A stretch of DNA of 64,000 nucleotides from Streptomyces sp. NBC_00448 (GCF_036014115.1 NZ_CP107913.1:6069501-6133500); one strand, 5' to 3'. Positions 15,940-26,479 are shown, counted from the first letter of the stretch. A program made the numbers and translations. Notes: generated from the sequence alone by a model not told the origin.

Positions 15940-16310
15940 CCCGCGGCGGACCGCCCGTCCGCGGCGCTGGGTGACACTTCCGGGGCTCGCGCCGCCGTAA
16001 GGAGTGGGCCGACTGGTCATCGGCCCGGTGGACGCCGGCTCTCCCCGTGCCGGTGTCCACGACACAGAGCGCGGCCGGGTGCGTTTTTCCCCCTGCCCGG
16101 CCGCGCTCGCCGTTCGCGGGGCGCCGCGAGCGCCGCTCGGGAGGCCCCGGCGCGCAGCGTGCCCACTCCGGCGACGCGCGGCATCCGTCCCCTTTCGCTC
16201 CCCAGGTCGTAAGGTCCGTGGGCGAGCCGGTCTGTTCACGCGCCCGCCACCCCACGTGGCGCGGACGCGGGCACACCCCCACCGAGCCGGCGGAGGCGGA
16301 GGCGGAGAGC
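15940..16310. other. Intergenic region before acyl-CoA mutase
   Basis: A 371-base gap. It holds the hairpin at 16067-16108 and several shorter GC-rich inverted repeats around 16120-16150. I see no cobalamin riboswitch core and no convincing small gene. The frame of the mutase stays open upstream, but the composition there is not gene-like. Confidence 0.5.
16067..16108. terminator. Terminator-like hairpin with T run in loop
   Basis: A 13-base-pair perfect stem (16067-16079 with 16096-16108) surrounds a 16-base loop that contains TTTTT. It follows the sigma factor operon and probably ends its transcript. Confidence 0.7.
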
Positions 16311-17891
<1,581 letters not shown>

Positions 17892-18032
17892 GGGTGCGCG
17901 ATGGGGGCGCGGCCGCGGGTCGTCACCGGCCCGAAGGGGCTGTTGCTGTCGTATCCGGACCGCCGGCCGGTGGACGGCTGAGCGCGCGGTTCCCCGCGCC
18001 CCTGTGGGGCGCCCCCGAAGGGGCGAGGCTGG

Positions 18033-18722
18033 TCAGCGCGTGGCGTACGTCAGGACGCGGTCGCCGAGGAGGGACTCGACGGAGTCGAGAAGGGCCAGCG
18101 CGTCTTCCGCCACCGTGCCCGGAGGGCACCCCGCCCGGGAGCGCTCACCGATCTCGCGGAAGAGCTGCTCCTGCGCCCAGCCGAGCTGGGAGGCGACCAG
18201 GCGCGGCGTGGGGTCGCCCGGCTCCGCACCGGTCTCTTCGGCGAGCGTCTCGGCGAGCGCGTCGACCATCTCGCGGGTGGTCGAGTCGAGGCGGGCGGAG
18301 AGCGTGGGCTCGGCGCGGACCATCTCCAGGAAGCGGGCGAAGCCCTGGGTGAGGCCGACCATGCGGTCACCGTGCCGCAGCTCGCCGCGCAGGGTGGCGA
18401 GGACGGCGCCGGCGGCGGACTGCCCGGGCGGGCGGTCCCGGACCATCTCCACCATCCGCTGCGCGGACGCCTCCTCCGGGTAGAAGACCAGGTCCTCCTT
18501 GGAGGGGAAGTACGTGTAGACGGTGTTCACGGACACTTCGGCGGTGCGGGCCACCTCGGCGATCGTCACCCGGGCGAAGCCGTGTTCGAGGAACAGCCCG
18601 GTGGCCACCTCCGCGATGTGCCGCCGGGTCTGGCGCCTCTTCTCGTCGCGCAGGCCGACCGCGAGGATCGCCTCGGCGCGCGTCGGCTGTTCGCGCAGAC
18701 TCCCACGGGTGATGTCGCTCAC
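18033..18722 (-). CDS. TetR-family transcriptional regulator
   Basis: A 229-residue regulator. The N-terminal helix-turn-helix (about 25-75: RRHIAEVATGLFLEHGFARVTIAEVARTAEVSVNTVYTYFPSKEDLVF) is a clear TetR domain. The C-terminal ligand domain is divergent. I choose the GTG at 18722 with GGAAG just upstream. The frame is open to 18797, but the extra residues are not typical. It is convergent with the acyl-CoA mutase gene; the targets are unknown. Confidence 0.88.
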   Translation of the reverse strand: MSDITRGSLREQPTRAEAILAVGLRDEKRRQTRRHIAEVATGLFLEHGFARVTIAEVARTAEVSVNTVYTYFPSKEDLVFYPEEASAQRMVEMVRDRPPGQSAAGAVLATLRGELRHGDRMVGLTQGFARFLEMVRAEPTLSARLDSTTREMVDALAETLAEETGAEPGDPTPRLVASQLGWAQEQLFREIGERSRAGCPPGTVAEDALALLDSVESLLGDRVLTYATR

Positions 18723-18815
18723 TCTTCCATCGTAGGGCAGGGCGTATGAGCTCCCGTGTCCGTTAATCGGGGCGCCCGGCCGTCGGCGGCCAGGCACCCC
18801 GAGATCATCCGGCCG

Positions 18816-20189
18816 TTACCCGAGCGCGGCCTTCTTCAGTGCGCGGGCGCCGCGGGCCACCTGGCGGACGGCGCGGACCCGCGGCACCAGCGAGCGCCGG
18901 GGCACGGGGAGGGCGCCGGGCAGGCCGAGCGAGGTCAGCCGGCGGCGCTTGAAGTACGGCGCGACCCCGGAGTCGAGGTGGCCTTCGAGCCACGCCACCG
19001 CCTCCGCCCGCAGGTGCGGGTACGCCTCGGCCTGCATGCAGTAGCCGACGGCGTGCAGCAGCGGGGTGAGCTCGGTGGCCACCTGCCGCGGTGAGGGCGA
19101 GGTCCAGCCGCGTACCGCGTCCGGGTCGGACACCTCGGGCAGCAGCGCGTGCACGAGGGTCACCGGCACCCGGTTGCTGTTCTGGTACGGCGAGAGCCGG
19201 TCGAGCAGCAGCTTGGTGCCGCTGCGGGCGACCGGGATGCCGTACAGCGCGGACGCGGTCAGCAGCGCGGTGGAGAAGCAGCCGGCCACCAGGGCGGGGC
19301 GGGCCCGCTGGTAGACCACCTCGGCGAGCACCGGTGAGTCCAGCACGGTCAGTTCGGCGCCGAGCTTGCGCGCCTCCTCCCGCAGCGGCTCCAGCCAGTG
19401 CGAGGGCGCGGTCGGGTGCGGCTTGAAGACGAGCCGGCGGTGGCCGAGGGCGACCGCGCCGCGCACCAGGGACAGGTGCAGCTTCTCCTCCTCCTCGACG
19501 CTGAGGATGCCCAGCGCCGAGAGGTACTGGCCGAGCAACAGGGCCGCGTCGCACGGCAGTTCGTCCACCGGGTCCCGGCCGATGCCGTGTCCGCGGGTGG
19601 CCTCGGCCACCTCGGCGAGCACCTTCGTGAACTCCGAGCTCGGTACCACCCGCGAGGGCACGCCGAACTCGCTGAGCAGCAGGGGCTCCAGGCCCGGCAC
19701 CAGGTCGAGGTGGAGCAGCGCGTCGATCCGGGTGTCCACCAGCAGCCCGAGCTTGTTGCGGGTCGGGCCGTACGACATCAGGCCGTCGGCGTAGACGGTG
19801 ATCGGGGCGCCGGTGAAGACCTGTGCGAAGGAGAGCGCGGGCGCGACCTGGATGGACTCCACGACCAGGTCGAGGTCGTCGTCGCCGAGCTGCCACAGCT
19901 GCCGGAAGTACCGCTCCCACATGGGGACTTCGTCGGTGCGCGGGGCCCAGCCGCCGGGGTGCATCGGGCGGATCGCGTCGTTCCAGGACACCACCCGGTC
20001 GAAGCGGGTGCGCAGCGGCTCGAAGCCGGGCGTCCGGTCCGGGGCGTCGTGGGTCTCGGGTACGGCCGCGTTGTTGCTGACCACGAGGATGCGGCGGTCG
20101 GCGGGCGGCACGGAGCCGGCGTCGATCGCGGCGGCGAGGGTGGCGATCCCGTACAGGGTCGAGGCGAGGAGGAGCTGGGTGCGGGCCAT
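18816..20189 (-). CDS. Polysialyltransferase-family glycosyltransferase
   Basis: A 457-residue protein of the alpha-2,8-polysialyltransferase-like family. It carries the two landmarks shared by bacterial GT-B sialyltransferases: an acidic-Gly motif at VYADGLMSYGPTRNK (Asp135-Gly136) and an HP motif at FKPHPTAPSHW (His258-Pro259), followed by GCFSTALLTASALYGIPVAR. Such enzymes move sialic acid or Kdn-type sugars from CMP donors to a growing chain. The end is basic, which may aid membrane association. The ATG at 20189 overlaps the stop of the GT2 gene by one base (TGATG). With the CMP-sugar genes at 22916-25320 it probably builds a nonulosonic-acid cell wall polymer. Confidence 0.82.
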   Translation of the reverse strand: MARTQLLLASTLYGIATLAAAIDAGSVPPADRRILVVSNNAAVPETHDAPDRTPGFEPLRTRFDRVVSWNDAIRPMHPGGWAPRTDEVPMWERYFRQLWQLGDDDLDLVVESIQVAPALSFAQVFTGAPITVYADGLMSYGPTRNKLGLLVDTRIDALLHLDLVPGLEPLLLSEFGVPSRVVPSSEFTKVLAEVAEATRGHGIGRDPVDELPCDAALLLGQYLSALGILSVEEEEKLHLSLVRGAVALGHRRLVFKPHPTAPSHWLEPLREEARKLGAELTVLDSPVLAEVVYQRARPALVAGCFSTALLTASALYGIPVARSGTKLLLDRLSPYQNSNRVPVTLVHALLPEVSDPDAVRGWTSPSPRQVATELTPLLHAVGYCMQAEAYPHLRAEAVAWLEGHLDSGVAPYFKRRRLTSLGLPGALPVPRRSLVPRVRAVRQVARGARALKKAALG

Positions 20190-21226
20190 CACGCGACCGC
20201 CGATCCGCTGGTCGCGTTGTCGCGTACGTCGGCGTCGCTGTCCGCGGCGGGGCCGGAGTGGTCGGCTCTGGCCGCGGTCCGCCCGCGCAACCGGCGGACC
20301 CGGGCGCTGCGTTCGGCGTCCATCGAGTCCAGCGCGTCGGCGAGCAGGTCCGCGGGCAGCCGGCCGAGCGCCGCGGCGCAGAGCGTCTTCAACTGCCGGG
20401 CCAGCGCGGGCTCGAACCGGTCGATGTTGTCCAGGTGGTGGGCGATGATCGCGCAGTAGGTGCGGATCGCCTTGGGCAGGAACCGCTCCTCGTCGGGGTC
20501 GCCGGCGAGTTCGGCTATCACCTGGTCGAAGGAGCGGACGAAGTCGAGCTGCCGCTCGTCGCCGATCTGGGTGAGCGAGGTGTTCACCCCGCGCCGGTAG
20601 TGCACGCCCAGCAGGCCCACCACCGCGCAGGACCTGGCCTCCCGGTGCAGCCGCCAGATCCACGGCCGGTCCTCGGCGGTGCGCAGGTGCGCGGGCATGT
20701 GCACCAGGCCCTGCTCGACGATCCGGCGGTGGTAGGCGCCGGCCCAGGAGTAGGGGTAGTCCACGAGGGTCGGGCGGTCGGCGGGCAGGATCGCGGCGCG
20801 CGGGTCGATCCGGGCGTTGCGGCGGCCGTGCGGGGCGCGGATCACGTTGCGGCTGGAGCCGGTGCACTGCACATGGTCGGTGCGCAGGAAGTCCACGTCC
20901 AACTCGTCCATGGCGCACACCAGTTGCGGCAGGTAGCCGGGGGCGAGCCAGTCGTCGCCGTCCATGAAGGTCAGATACTCGCCCCGGGCCTCGTCGATGC
21001 CCGCGTTGCGCAGCGCCGCGACCCCGGTGTGGTCGCGGCGGATGATCCGGGCGCCCGGCAGCGAGCCGGCGCCCTCTTCGAGGAGTTGCGGAGTCCGGTC
21101 GGTCGACCCGTCGTCCATCAACAGGAACTCGAAGTCGTGCCGGGCGTTGGCACGCAGACTCCGCAGCGCATCGGGGACGAATGGCTGCACATTGAAAAAC
21201 GGCACGATGACGGAGAGCTTGACCAC
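20189..21226 (-). CDS. GT2-family glycosyltransferase
   Basis: A 345-residue inverting GT-A glycosyltransferase. The N-terminus has LSVIVPFFNVQPFVPDALRSL and the nucleotide-sugar motifs MDDGSTDRT and FMDGDDWLAPGYL (DxD-like). A ~200-residue C-terminal part resembles teichoic acid/capsule transferases (EDRPWIWRLHREA, VHYRRGVNTSLTQIGD). The start is a GTG at 21226 with AAGG upstream. It heads the two-gene minus-strand operon with the polysialyltransferase-like gene and is divergent from the DUF6716 gene. In this context it probably adds the second sugar of the polymer repeat, but the donor cannot be read from sequence. Confidence 0.88.
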   Translation of the reverse strand: MVKLSVIVPFFNVQPFVPDALRSLRANARHDFEFLLMDDGSTDRTPQLLEEGAGSLPGARIIRRDHTGVAALRNAGIDEARGEYLTFMDGDDWLAPGYLPQLVCAMDELDVDFLRTDHVQCTGSSRNVIRAPHGRRNARIDPRAAILPADRPTLVDYPYSWAGAYHRRIVEQGLVHMPAHLRTAEDRPWIWRLHREARSCAVVGLLGVHYRRGVNTSLTQIGDERQLDFVRSFDQVIAELAGDPDEERFLPKAIRTYCAIIAHHLDNIDRFEPALARQLKTLCAAALGRLPADLLADALDSMDAERSARVRRLRGRTAARADHSGPAADSDADVRDNATSGSAVA

Positions 21227-21411
21227 CCGATTACCTTAAGCCGCCGTTCGGCTCGGTACTTTGCCGATCGCGTACTTCCAGGTAAACGGAATATGGCGAG
21301 CAGGTGATTCACTCGCGACGGATGATCACTCGCAAAGTAGCGGCATTCTGTTTACCTGCCGTTGGCCTTCGATTAGCCCATTCCACCCACCCGCTTCCTA
21401 CTGTCTGCGAT

Positions 21412-22719
21412 GTGCCAGAACGTACGTCAGGGCCCTTGCGGGTCACGGTGATCGCCGATTCGGACACCCGCTGGAAGTGGGGTGCGCTGACCGCGCGCCG
21501 GATCGCCCCGGATGCGCGGCTCGACGCCCGCCTCCTGCGCGGCCGTGCCACGCCCACTCCGCGCCAGCTCGCCGAACTCGGTATTCCCGCCGACTCGATG
21601 ACCGAGCAGACCGCCGCGGAGATCCTCGCCGAGACCAGCGCCGACAACTGCGATGTGCTCGTCATCTCCTGCGTGGGCGGCACCATCCAGTGCTTCCTGC
21701 ACGGCTTCGACCGCGCCTGGCGCGGCCACCCGCGCCGCCCGGTGGTGGTCACCGGCTACGTCGGAGTGGTCTACGAGAAGCTCGCCGACGGCCTGCTGCT
21801 GCGGGCCGGCGCCGACGTGGTGCTCGCCAACAGCACCGACGACGCGCTGCGGTTCCGTTCCGTGTACGAAGGGGTCGGCTTCCCGACCGGCGCGATCGTG
21901 GAGACGGCGCTTCCGTTCCTCGACGGCGCACCGTACCGGCCCGACGGCAGCCGGCCGTTCACCGTCACTTTCGCCGTGCAGCCGTCCGCGCCCGCCGAGC
22001 GCCCCGAGCGGCTGTACCTGCTGCGCCGGGCGGTCGAGCACGCCCGCCGGCACCCCGAGCGCGAGGTGCTGGTGAAGCTGCGCAGCATGCCCGGCGAGCA
22101 GACCACGCACATCGAGGAGCACCCCTACCAGCACCTGATGGAGTCGCTGGAGCCGCCGGCGAACGTCTCGCTGGTCTACGGTGCGATGGGCGAGGTGCTG
22201 GACCGCACCGACCTGCTGGTCACGGTCAGCTCCACCGCCGCGCTGGAGTCGCTGCACCGCGGCATACCCACCGCCGTCCTCACCGACCTGGGCATCCGCG
22301 AGCCGCTCGGCAACCACCACTTCCTCGGCTCGGGCTGCCTCGCCTCCTGGGACCAGCTCGACGACGGCGAACTGCCCAAGGCCGACCCCGAATGGACCGC
22401 CGCGCACGGCGTGGCCACCGGCGACCCGTACGCCGACCTGCGGGCCCGCGTCCAGGGCCTGGTCGCCGCCGGCCGGCTGCCGAGGCTGACGCCGTACTAC
22501 ACGCTGCGCACCGCCCCCGGCTACCTGCCGGGCATCCTCGCCCGGCAGGGCCTGGACCCCGAGGGGCTGCCCGCCGTGCGCGCCGCAACCGCCGGCGGAG
22601 CCGGCAGCAACCGGGTGCGCAAGGCCGCCCGCCGGGTGCTGCGCAAGTCCGCGCGCACCGCCTACCGCCAGGGCGTGCAGCGCGTCGCCCCGGCCATCCG
22701 CCGCTGGGGCCAGCTGTGA
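21412..22719 (+). CDS. DUF6716-family putative glycosyltransferase
   Basis: A 435-residue protein of a Streptomyces-conserved family usually annotated DUF6716. It opens with RVTVIADSDTRWKWGALTARR and shows a GT-B-like plan. The first half has VLVISCVGGTIQCFL and VVVTGYVGVVYEKL. The second half has VLVKLRSMPGEQTTHIEEHPYQHLMESL and TVSSTAALESLHRGIPTAVLTDLG, like the CDP/CMP-binding half of capsule transferases. The end is basic (about 395-435). I chose the GTG at 21412. Frame-compatible GTG 21304 and ATG 21322 exist, but their translated leader is atypical. It is the first gene of the plus-strand half of the cluster. Confidence 0.75.
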   Translation: MPERTSGPLRVTVIADSDTRWKWGALTARRIAPDARLDARLLRGRATPTPRQLAELGIPADSMTEQTAAEILAETSADNCDVLVISCVGGTIQCFLHGFDRAWRGHPRRPVVVTGYVGVVYEKLADGLLLRAGADVVLANSTDDALRFRSVYEGVGFPTGAIVETALPFLDGAPYRPDGSRPFTVTFAVQPSAPAERPERLYLLRRAVEHARRHPEREVLVKLRSMPGEQTTHIEEHPYQHLMESLEPPANVSLVYGAMGEVLDRTDLLVTVSSTAALESLHRGIPTAVLTDLGIREPLGNHHFLGSGCLASWDQLDDGELPKADPEWTAAHGVATGDPYADLRARVQGLVAAGRLPRLTPYYTLRTAPGYLPGILARQGLDPEGLPAVRAATAGGAGSNRVRKAARRVLRKSARTAYRQGVQRVAPAIRRWGQL

Positions 22720-22919
22720 GCCGGCCAACGGTGAGCCGGCCCCGCACCGCGCTGCCGACACCCGCGATCCCCGCTGGACGGCGGCCCGCTGGACCGGTGC
22801 GGAACGGCGGCCGCCCGGCCGCCGGCGCGCCCCTCGACCCCCGCACCGCACGCGCCCTCGCGGCGCACCATGCCGCGACCGCGGCCCGTATGACCCCCAC
22901 GACAGGAGCCGCACGATGA
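22716..22919 (+). CDS. Small coupled ORF between DUF6716 and CMP-sugar synthetase
   Basis: A 67-codon ORF that starts with a GTG overlapping the upstream stop (GTGA) and ends in a TGA overlapping the downstream ATG (ATGA). Overlap at both ends is the classic pattern of translational coupling. The product is Pro/Arg/Ala-rich (begins M-S-R-P-T-V-S-R-P-R), has no known domain, and its third-position GC looks lower than in neighbours. It may be a real linker peptide gene or only a passenger frame that carries ribosomes to the next gene, which has its own AGGAG site. Confidence 0.35.
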   Translation: MSRPTVSRPRTALPTPAIPAGRRPAGPVRNGGRPAAGAPLDPRTARALAAHHAATAARMTPTTGAAR

Positions 22920-24253
22920 CCCAGACCATCACGCCGGCGGGGGAGCCACCCCGCGCCCCGGCCGGCGACGCCCGGGTCCTGGCCGTCATCCCCGCCCGCG
23001 GCGGATCGAAGGGCGTGCCGGGCAAGAACGTGGCGACGGTCGGCGGAGTGCCGCTGGTGGCCCGGGCGGTACGCGCCTGCACCGCAGCCCGCCGGATCAG
23101 CGCGATCCTGGTCTCCACCGACGACCCGGCGATCGCCGAGGTGGCCCGGGCGGCCGGCGCCGAGGTGGTGCTGCGGCCGGCCGCGATCGCCGGCGACACC
23201 GCGACCAGCGAGGCCGCCGTGCTGCACGCCATGGACGCCTACGAGGCGATGAGCGGCGCCGCCGCCGACGTGGTGCTGCTCGTCCAGTGCACCAGCCCGT
23301 TCATCACCGGTGACGAACTCGACGGCGTGATCGAGGCGATCACCGACGGCGGCGCCGACACCGCCCACACCGTCGCCCCCTTCCACGGCTTCGTCTGGCG
23401 TGCGGACGGGGCGGACGTGGCCGCGGGCGCGAACGCGGGCGCCGGCATAGCCGCGGGAACCGGCGCGGCGACCGTCGGCACCGTGACCGCCGGCACCGGT
23501 TCCGGCACCGGCGCGGACTTCCGCGGCAACGGCGTCGGCGTCAACCACGACAAGGCCACCCGCCCGCGCCGCCAGGACCGCCCGCAGGACCTGCTGGAGA
23601 CCGGCGCCGCCTACGGCATGCGCGCCGACGGCTTCCGCGCCGCCGGCCACCGCTTCTTCGGCCGCACCAGCCTGGTGTGGACCGACCCGGCCCGGGTGCT
23701 GGAGATCGACGAGCCCGCCGACCTGGACCGGGCCCGCGCGCTCGCCCCGGTGCTCGACGCCGGCGCCACCACCCCGCGCCGCGACGACGTGGACGCGGTC
23801 GTACTCGACTTCGACGGTACCCAGACCGACGACCGGGTGCTGATCGACTCCGACGGCCACGAGGCGGTCACGGTGCACCGGGGCGACGGCCTCGGCATCG
23901 CCGCGCTGCGCCGCGCGGGCGTGCCCGTACTGATCCTGTCCACCGAGACCAACCCCGTCGTGGCCGCCCGCGCCCGCAAGCTCCAGGTGCCGGTGCTGCA
24001 CGGCATCGACCGCAAGGACCTCGCGCTCAAGCAGTGGTGCGAGGAGCAGGGCATCGCCCCCGAGCGGGTCCTGTACGCGGGCAACGACGTCAACGACCTG
24101 CCGTGCTTCAGCCTCGTCGGCTGGCCCGTCGCCGTGGCCGGCGCGCACGACGTGGTGCGCGCCGCGGCCCGCGCGGTGACCAGCACGCAGGGCGGGTACG
24201 GCGCGATCCGCGAGATCGCCGCCTGGCTGCTCGGCCCCACGCTCGCCCGCTGA
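22916..24253 (+). CDS. CMP-nonulosonate synthetase fused to HAD phosphatase
   Basis: A 445-residue two-domain enzyme. Residues 20-280 are an acylneuraminate cytidylyltransferase (NeuA type) with VIPARGGSKGVPGKN at 24-38, VSTDDPAIAEVA and LLVQCTSPFI, which activates a nonulosonic acid with CTP. Residues 290-445 are a KdsC-like HAD phosphatase with motif I DFDGTQTDD (Asp298, Asp300), a later Lys-containing motif and GNDVNDLPCF. A Kdn-9-phosphate or sialate-9-phosphate phosphatase role would fit. A ~40-residue Ala/Gly/Thr-rich insert (about 164-205) interrupts the synthetase before GVGVNHDKATRPRRQDR. The ATG has AGGAG at 7 bases. It is followed by the synthase gene. Confidence 0.87.
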   Translation: MTQTITPAGEPPRAPAGDARVLAVIPARGGSKGVPGKNVATVGGVPLVARAVRACTAARRISAILVSTDDPAIAEVARAAGAEVVLRPAAIAGDTATSEAAVLHAMDAYEAMSGAAADVVLLVQCTSPFITGDELDGVIEAITDGGADTAHTVAPFHGFVWRADGADVAAGANAGAGIAAGTGAATVGTVTAGTGSGTGADFRGNGVGVNHDKATRPRRQDRPQDLLETGAAYGMRADGFRAAGHRFFGRTSLVWTDPARVLEIDEPADLDRARALAPVLDAGATTPRRDDVDAVVLDFDGTQTDDRVLIDSDGHEAVTVHRGDGLGIAALRRAGVPVLILSTETNPVVAARARKLQVPVLHGIDRKDLALKQWCEEQGIAPERVLYAGNDVNDLPCFSLVGWPVAVAGAHDVVRAAARAVTSTQGGYGAIREIAAWLLGPTLAR

Positions 24254-24387
24254 GGCCGCCACCTCGCCTACCCCGCCAACCCGCCTGCCCTGCCCCGGAC
24301 TTGTCCCCTTTCTCGCCCGCCTTCTCGTCCCCGGGCCGTCCGGCCCGTGCCACCCCCCTGTCCCAACCCCGTAGTGAAGGAACAGCC

Positions 24388-25320
24388 GTGACCACCTCCC
24401 TCCCCGCCAACCTCCGCGCCGTCGGCTCCCGCCACATCGGCAACGGCCAGCCCGTGTACGTCACCGGCGAGATCGGCATCAACCACAACGGCGACCTGGA
24501 GAACGCGTTCGCCCTGATCGACGCGGCCGTGGCCGCGGGCTGCGACGCGGTCAAGTTCCAGAAGCGCACCCCGGAGATCTGCACCCCGCGCGACCAGTGG
24601 GAGATCGAGCGCGACACCCCCTGGGGCCGGATGACCTACATCGACTACCGGCACCGGGTCGAGTTCGACGAGGACGGCTACCGCGCGATCGACGAGTACT
24701 GCCGCAAGCGGGGCATCGACTGGTTCGCCTCCCCGTGGGACGTGCCGTCCGTGGAGTTCCTGGAGAAGTTCAACGTGCCGGTGCACAAGGTCGCTTCGGC
24801 CTGCCTCACCGACGACGAGCTGCTCCAGGCGCTGCGCGCCACCGGCCGTACCGTGGTCCTGTCCACCGGCATGTCGACGCCGAAGCAGATCCGGCACGCG
24901 GTGGAGGTGCTCGGCAGCGACAACATCGTGCTGTGCCACGCCACTTCGACCTACCCGGCGAAGCACGAAGAGCTGAACCTGCGCATGATCAACACCCTCC
25001 AGTCCGAGTTCCCGAACGTCCCGGTCGGCTACTCCGGCCACGAGGTCGGCTTGCAGACCACGCTCGCCGCGGTCGCGCTCGGCGCGGTCTTCGTGGAGCG
25101 GCACATCACCCTCGACCGCGCCATGTGGGGCTCGGACCAGGCCGCGTCCGTCGAGACCCAGGGCCTGGAGCGCCTGGTCCGCGACATCCGCATCATCGAG
25201 ACCTCGCTGGGCGACGGCGTCAAGAAGGTCTACGACGGTGAGTTGGGCCCGATGAAGAAGCTGCGCCGGGTGCCCGGGGTGGTGGCCGAGTCCGAGCAGT
25301 CGGTCGACGCCACGGTCTGA
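24388..25320 (+). CDS. Nonulosonic acid (sialate/Kdn-type) synthase
   Basis: A 310-residue NeuB/SpsE-family aldolase that condenses phosphoenolpyruvate with a hexose (or hexose 6-phosphate). TIM-barrel motifs are visible: YVTGEIGINHNGDLENAF, AVKFQKRTPEICTPRDQW, DWFASPWDVPSVEFL, HKVASACLTDDELL, VLSTGMSTPKQI and GYSGHEVGLQTTLAAVALGAVFVERHITLDRAMWGSDQ. It stops at about the end of the barrel, so the C-terminal SAF/antifreeze-like domain of typical NeuB (about 350 residues) is absent. The GTG at 24388 has GAAGGAA upstream. With the preceding CMP-synthetase/phosphatase it could make CMP-Kdn or a related sugar. Confidence 0.88.
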   Translation: MTTSLPANLRAVGSRHIGNGQPVYVTGEIGINHNGDLENAFALIDAAVAAGCDAVKFQKRTPEICTPRDQWEIERDTPWGRMTYIDYRHRVEFDEDGYRAIDEYCRKRGIDWFASPWDVPSVEFLEKFNVPVHKVASACLTDDELLQALRATGRTVVLSTGMSTPKQIRHAVEVLGSDNIVLCHATSTYPAKHEELNLRMINTLQSEFPNVPVGYSGHEVGLQTTLAAVALGAVFVERHITLDRAMWGSDQAASVETQGLERLVRDIRIIETSLGDGVKKVYDGELGPMKKLRRVPGVVAESEQSVDATV

Positions 25321-25330
25321 ACGGTCCGCT

Positions 25331-25366
25331 GCCCCGCGCCCCTGGGTTCGCCGAGGGGCGCGGGGC
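25331..25366. terminator. Strong hairpin after synthase gene
   Basis: A 13-base-pair perfect GC stem (25331-25343 with 25354-25366) with a 10-base loop just after the synthase stop. It may be a partial terminator or an mRNA 3' stabiliser, since the next gene is in the same direction 47 bases later. Its CGCGCCCCTGGG core is also shared with the dispersed repeats described elsewhere. Confidence 0.6.
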
Positions 25367-25412
25367 GGAGTTGACGGCGGGATCGTGCACCCGCCCACCG
25401 AAAGGAACCCTC

Positions 25413-26471
25413 ATGGCCGACCGGCCCGCCCCACCAGGTGCCGTCGCGCTCGTCGAGTCGCCCGTGCAGCTGCTCAACGTGCTGGAGTGGGGCCACGTCC
25501 GCCCGCCCGCCGCACCCGGTGAGCGCGCGGAACCCCTCACCATCGTGGTGCTCTCGCCCGCCGACCCCACCAGCCGGGGCCAGTTGAAGCGGATGACCGA
25601 ACTCGCCCGGGACGAGGGTGCGTTGGTGCGGTGGTACGAAGCGCGGGGCGACCGCGGCGGGTTGCTGCGCACCGCGTGCGCGCTCGCGCCGACGCTGCTG
25701 CGGGTCAGGCGGCTGGTGATCGGCGACCCGTTCTCCCGGCTGGTCCAGGTGCTGCTGCCGCTGTGCCGGGCGAAGGACATCACGGTGGTCGACGACGGCA
25801 CCGCGACCATGGAGTTCACCGAAATCCTTTCCCGTGGCGGGAAGTTGGTGCGCTGGCACCGCAGCGGGCGGCGCCGTTCCCCGGCGGACGTGGCCTTCGG
25901 CGTCTTCGCGCGCACCGCGCGGCGCCGGCTCACCCCTGGCCGGCGGCACCGGATCGAGCTGTTCAGCGCGATGCCGGCCACGCCGCCGCCCGGGATGGCG
26001 GTGCGGGCCAACCGGTTCGCCTGGACCCGGGGGCGGTTCGGGCCGCCGCGGACGCTGGCCGGTACCGACCTGATCGGCACGTCGCTGGTCGAGACCGGTG
26101 TGGTCGATCCCGAGCGGTATCTCGCGGTGGTGCGCGGGCTGGCCGAACGGCACGGTGCCCGGCGGTACTTCGCGCATCGGCGGGAGGCGCCGGCCAAGTT
26201 GCATCGGCTCGCCGCGGAGACGGGGCTGGAGATCGTGCGGCCGGACCTGCCGCTCGAACTGGTCGCCCGGCGCGGGCCGATCGGGCGGTCCGTGCTGTCC
26301 TTTCCCTCGACGGTCGTCCACACGTTGCCGCTGGCGCTGGCCGGAACCGGGGTGACGATCACCGTCTGCGACATCGATCAGGAATGGCTCACCACGGCGG
26401 CTTCGCCCCGCGCCCACACCTTCCTCTCCGACATCACGGACAAAGCCCGCACCCTCCACAACCTGACGTGA
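25413..26471 (+). CDS. Putative sialyltransferase-like protein (GT52-like)
   Basis: A 352-residue protein opening with ALVESPVQLLNVLEW, a start typical of GT52/polysialyltransferase-like GT-B enzymes. The acidic motif VVDDGT is at residues 125-130. The position expected for the HP motif reads YFAHRREAP, so the Pro is replaced. The C-terminal half ends with ...TVVHTLPLALAGTGVTITVCDID. The ATG at 25413 has AAAGGAA at good spacing. Its place after the CMP-sugar genes supports a role in transferring the CMP-activated sugar. The family call rests on motif pattern and context, so it is moderate. Confidence 0.65.
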   Translation: MADRPAPPGAVALVESPVQLLNVLEWGHVRPPAAPGERAEPLTIVVLSPADPTSRGQLKRMTELARDEGALVRWYEARGDRGGLLRTACALAPTLLRVRRLVIGDPFSRLVQVLLPLCRAKDITVVDDGTATMEFTEILSRGGKLVRWHRSGRRRSPADVAFGVFARTARRRLTPGRRHRIELFSAMPATPPPGMAVRANRFAWTRGRFGPPRTLAGTDLIGTSLVETGVVDPERYLAVVRGLAERHGARRYFAHRREAPAKLHRLAAETGLEIVRPDLPLELVARRGPIGRSVLSFPSTVVHTLPLALAGTGVTITVCDIDQEWLTTAASPRAHTFLSDITDKARTLHNLT

Positions 26472-26479
26472 CCAGGGTG

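Noticed and set aside
15940..16310. Cobalamin riboswitch before the B12-dependent mutase
   Set aside because: No B12-box-like core or recognisable leader fold was found; only a terminator hairpin of the upstream operon.
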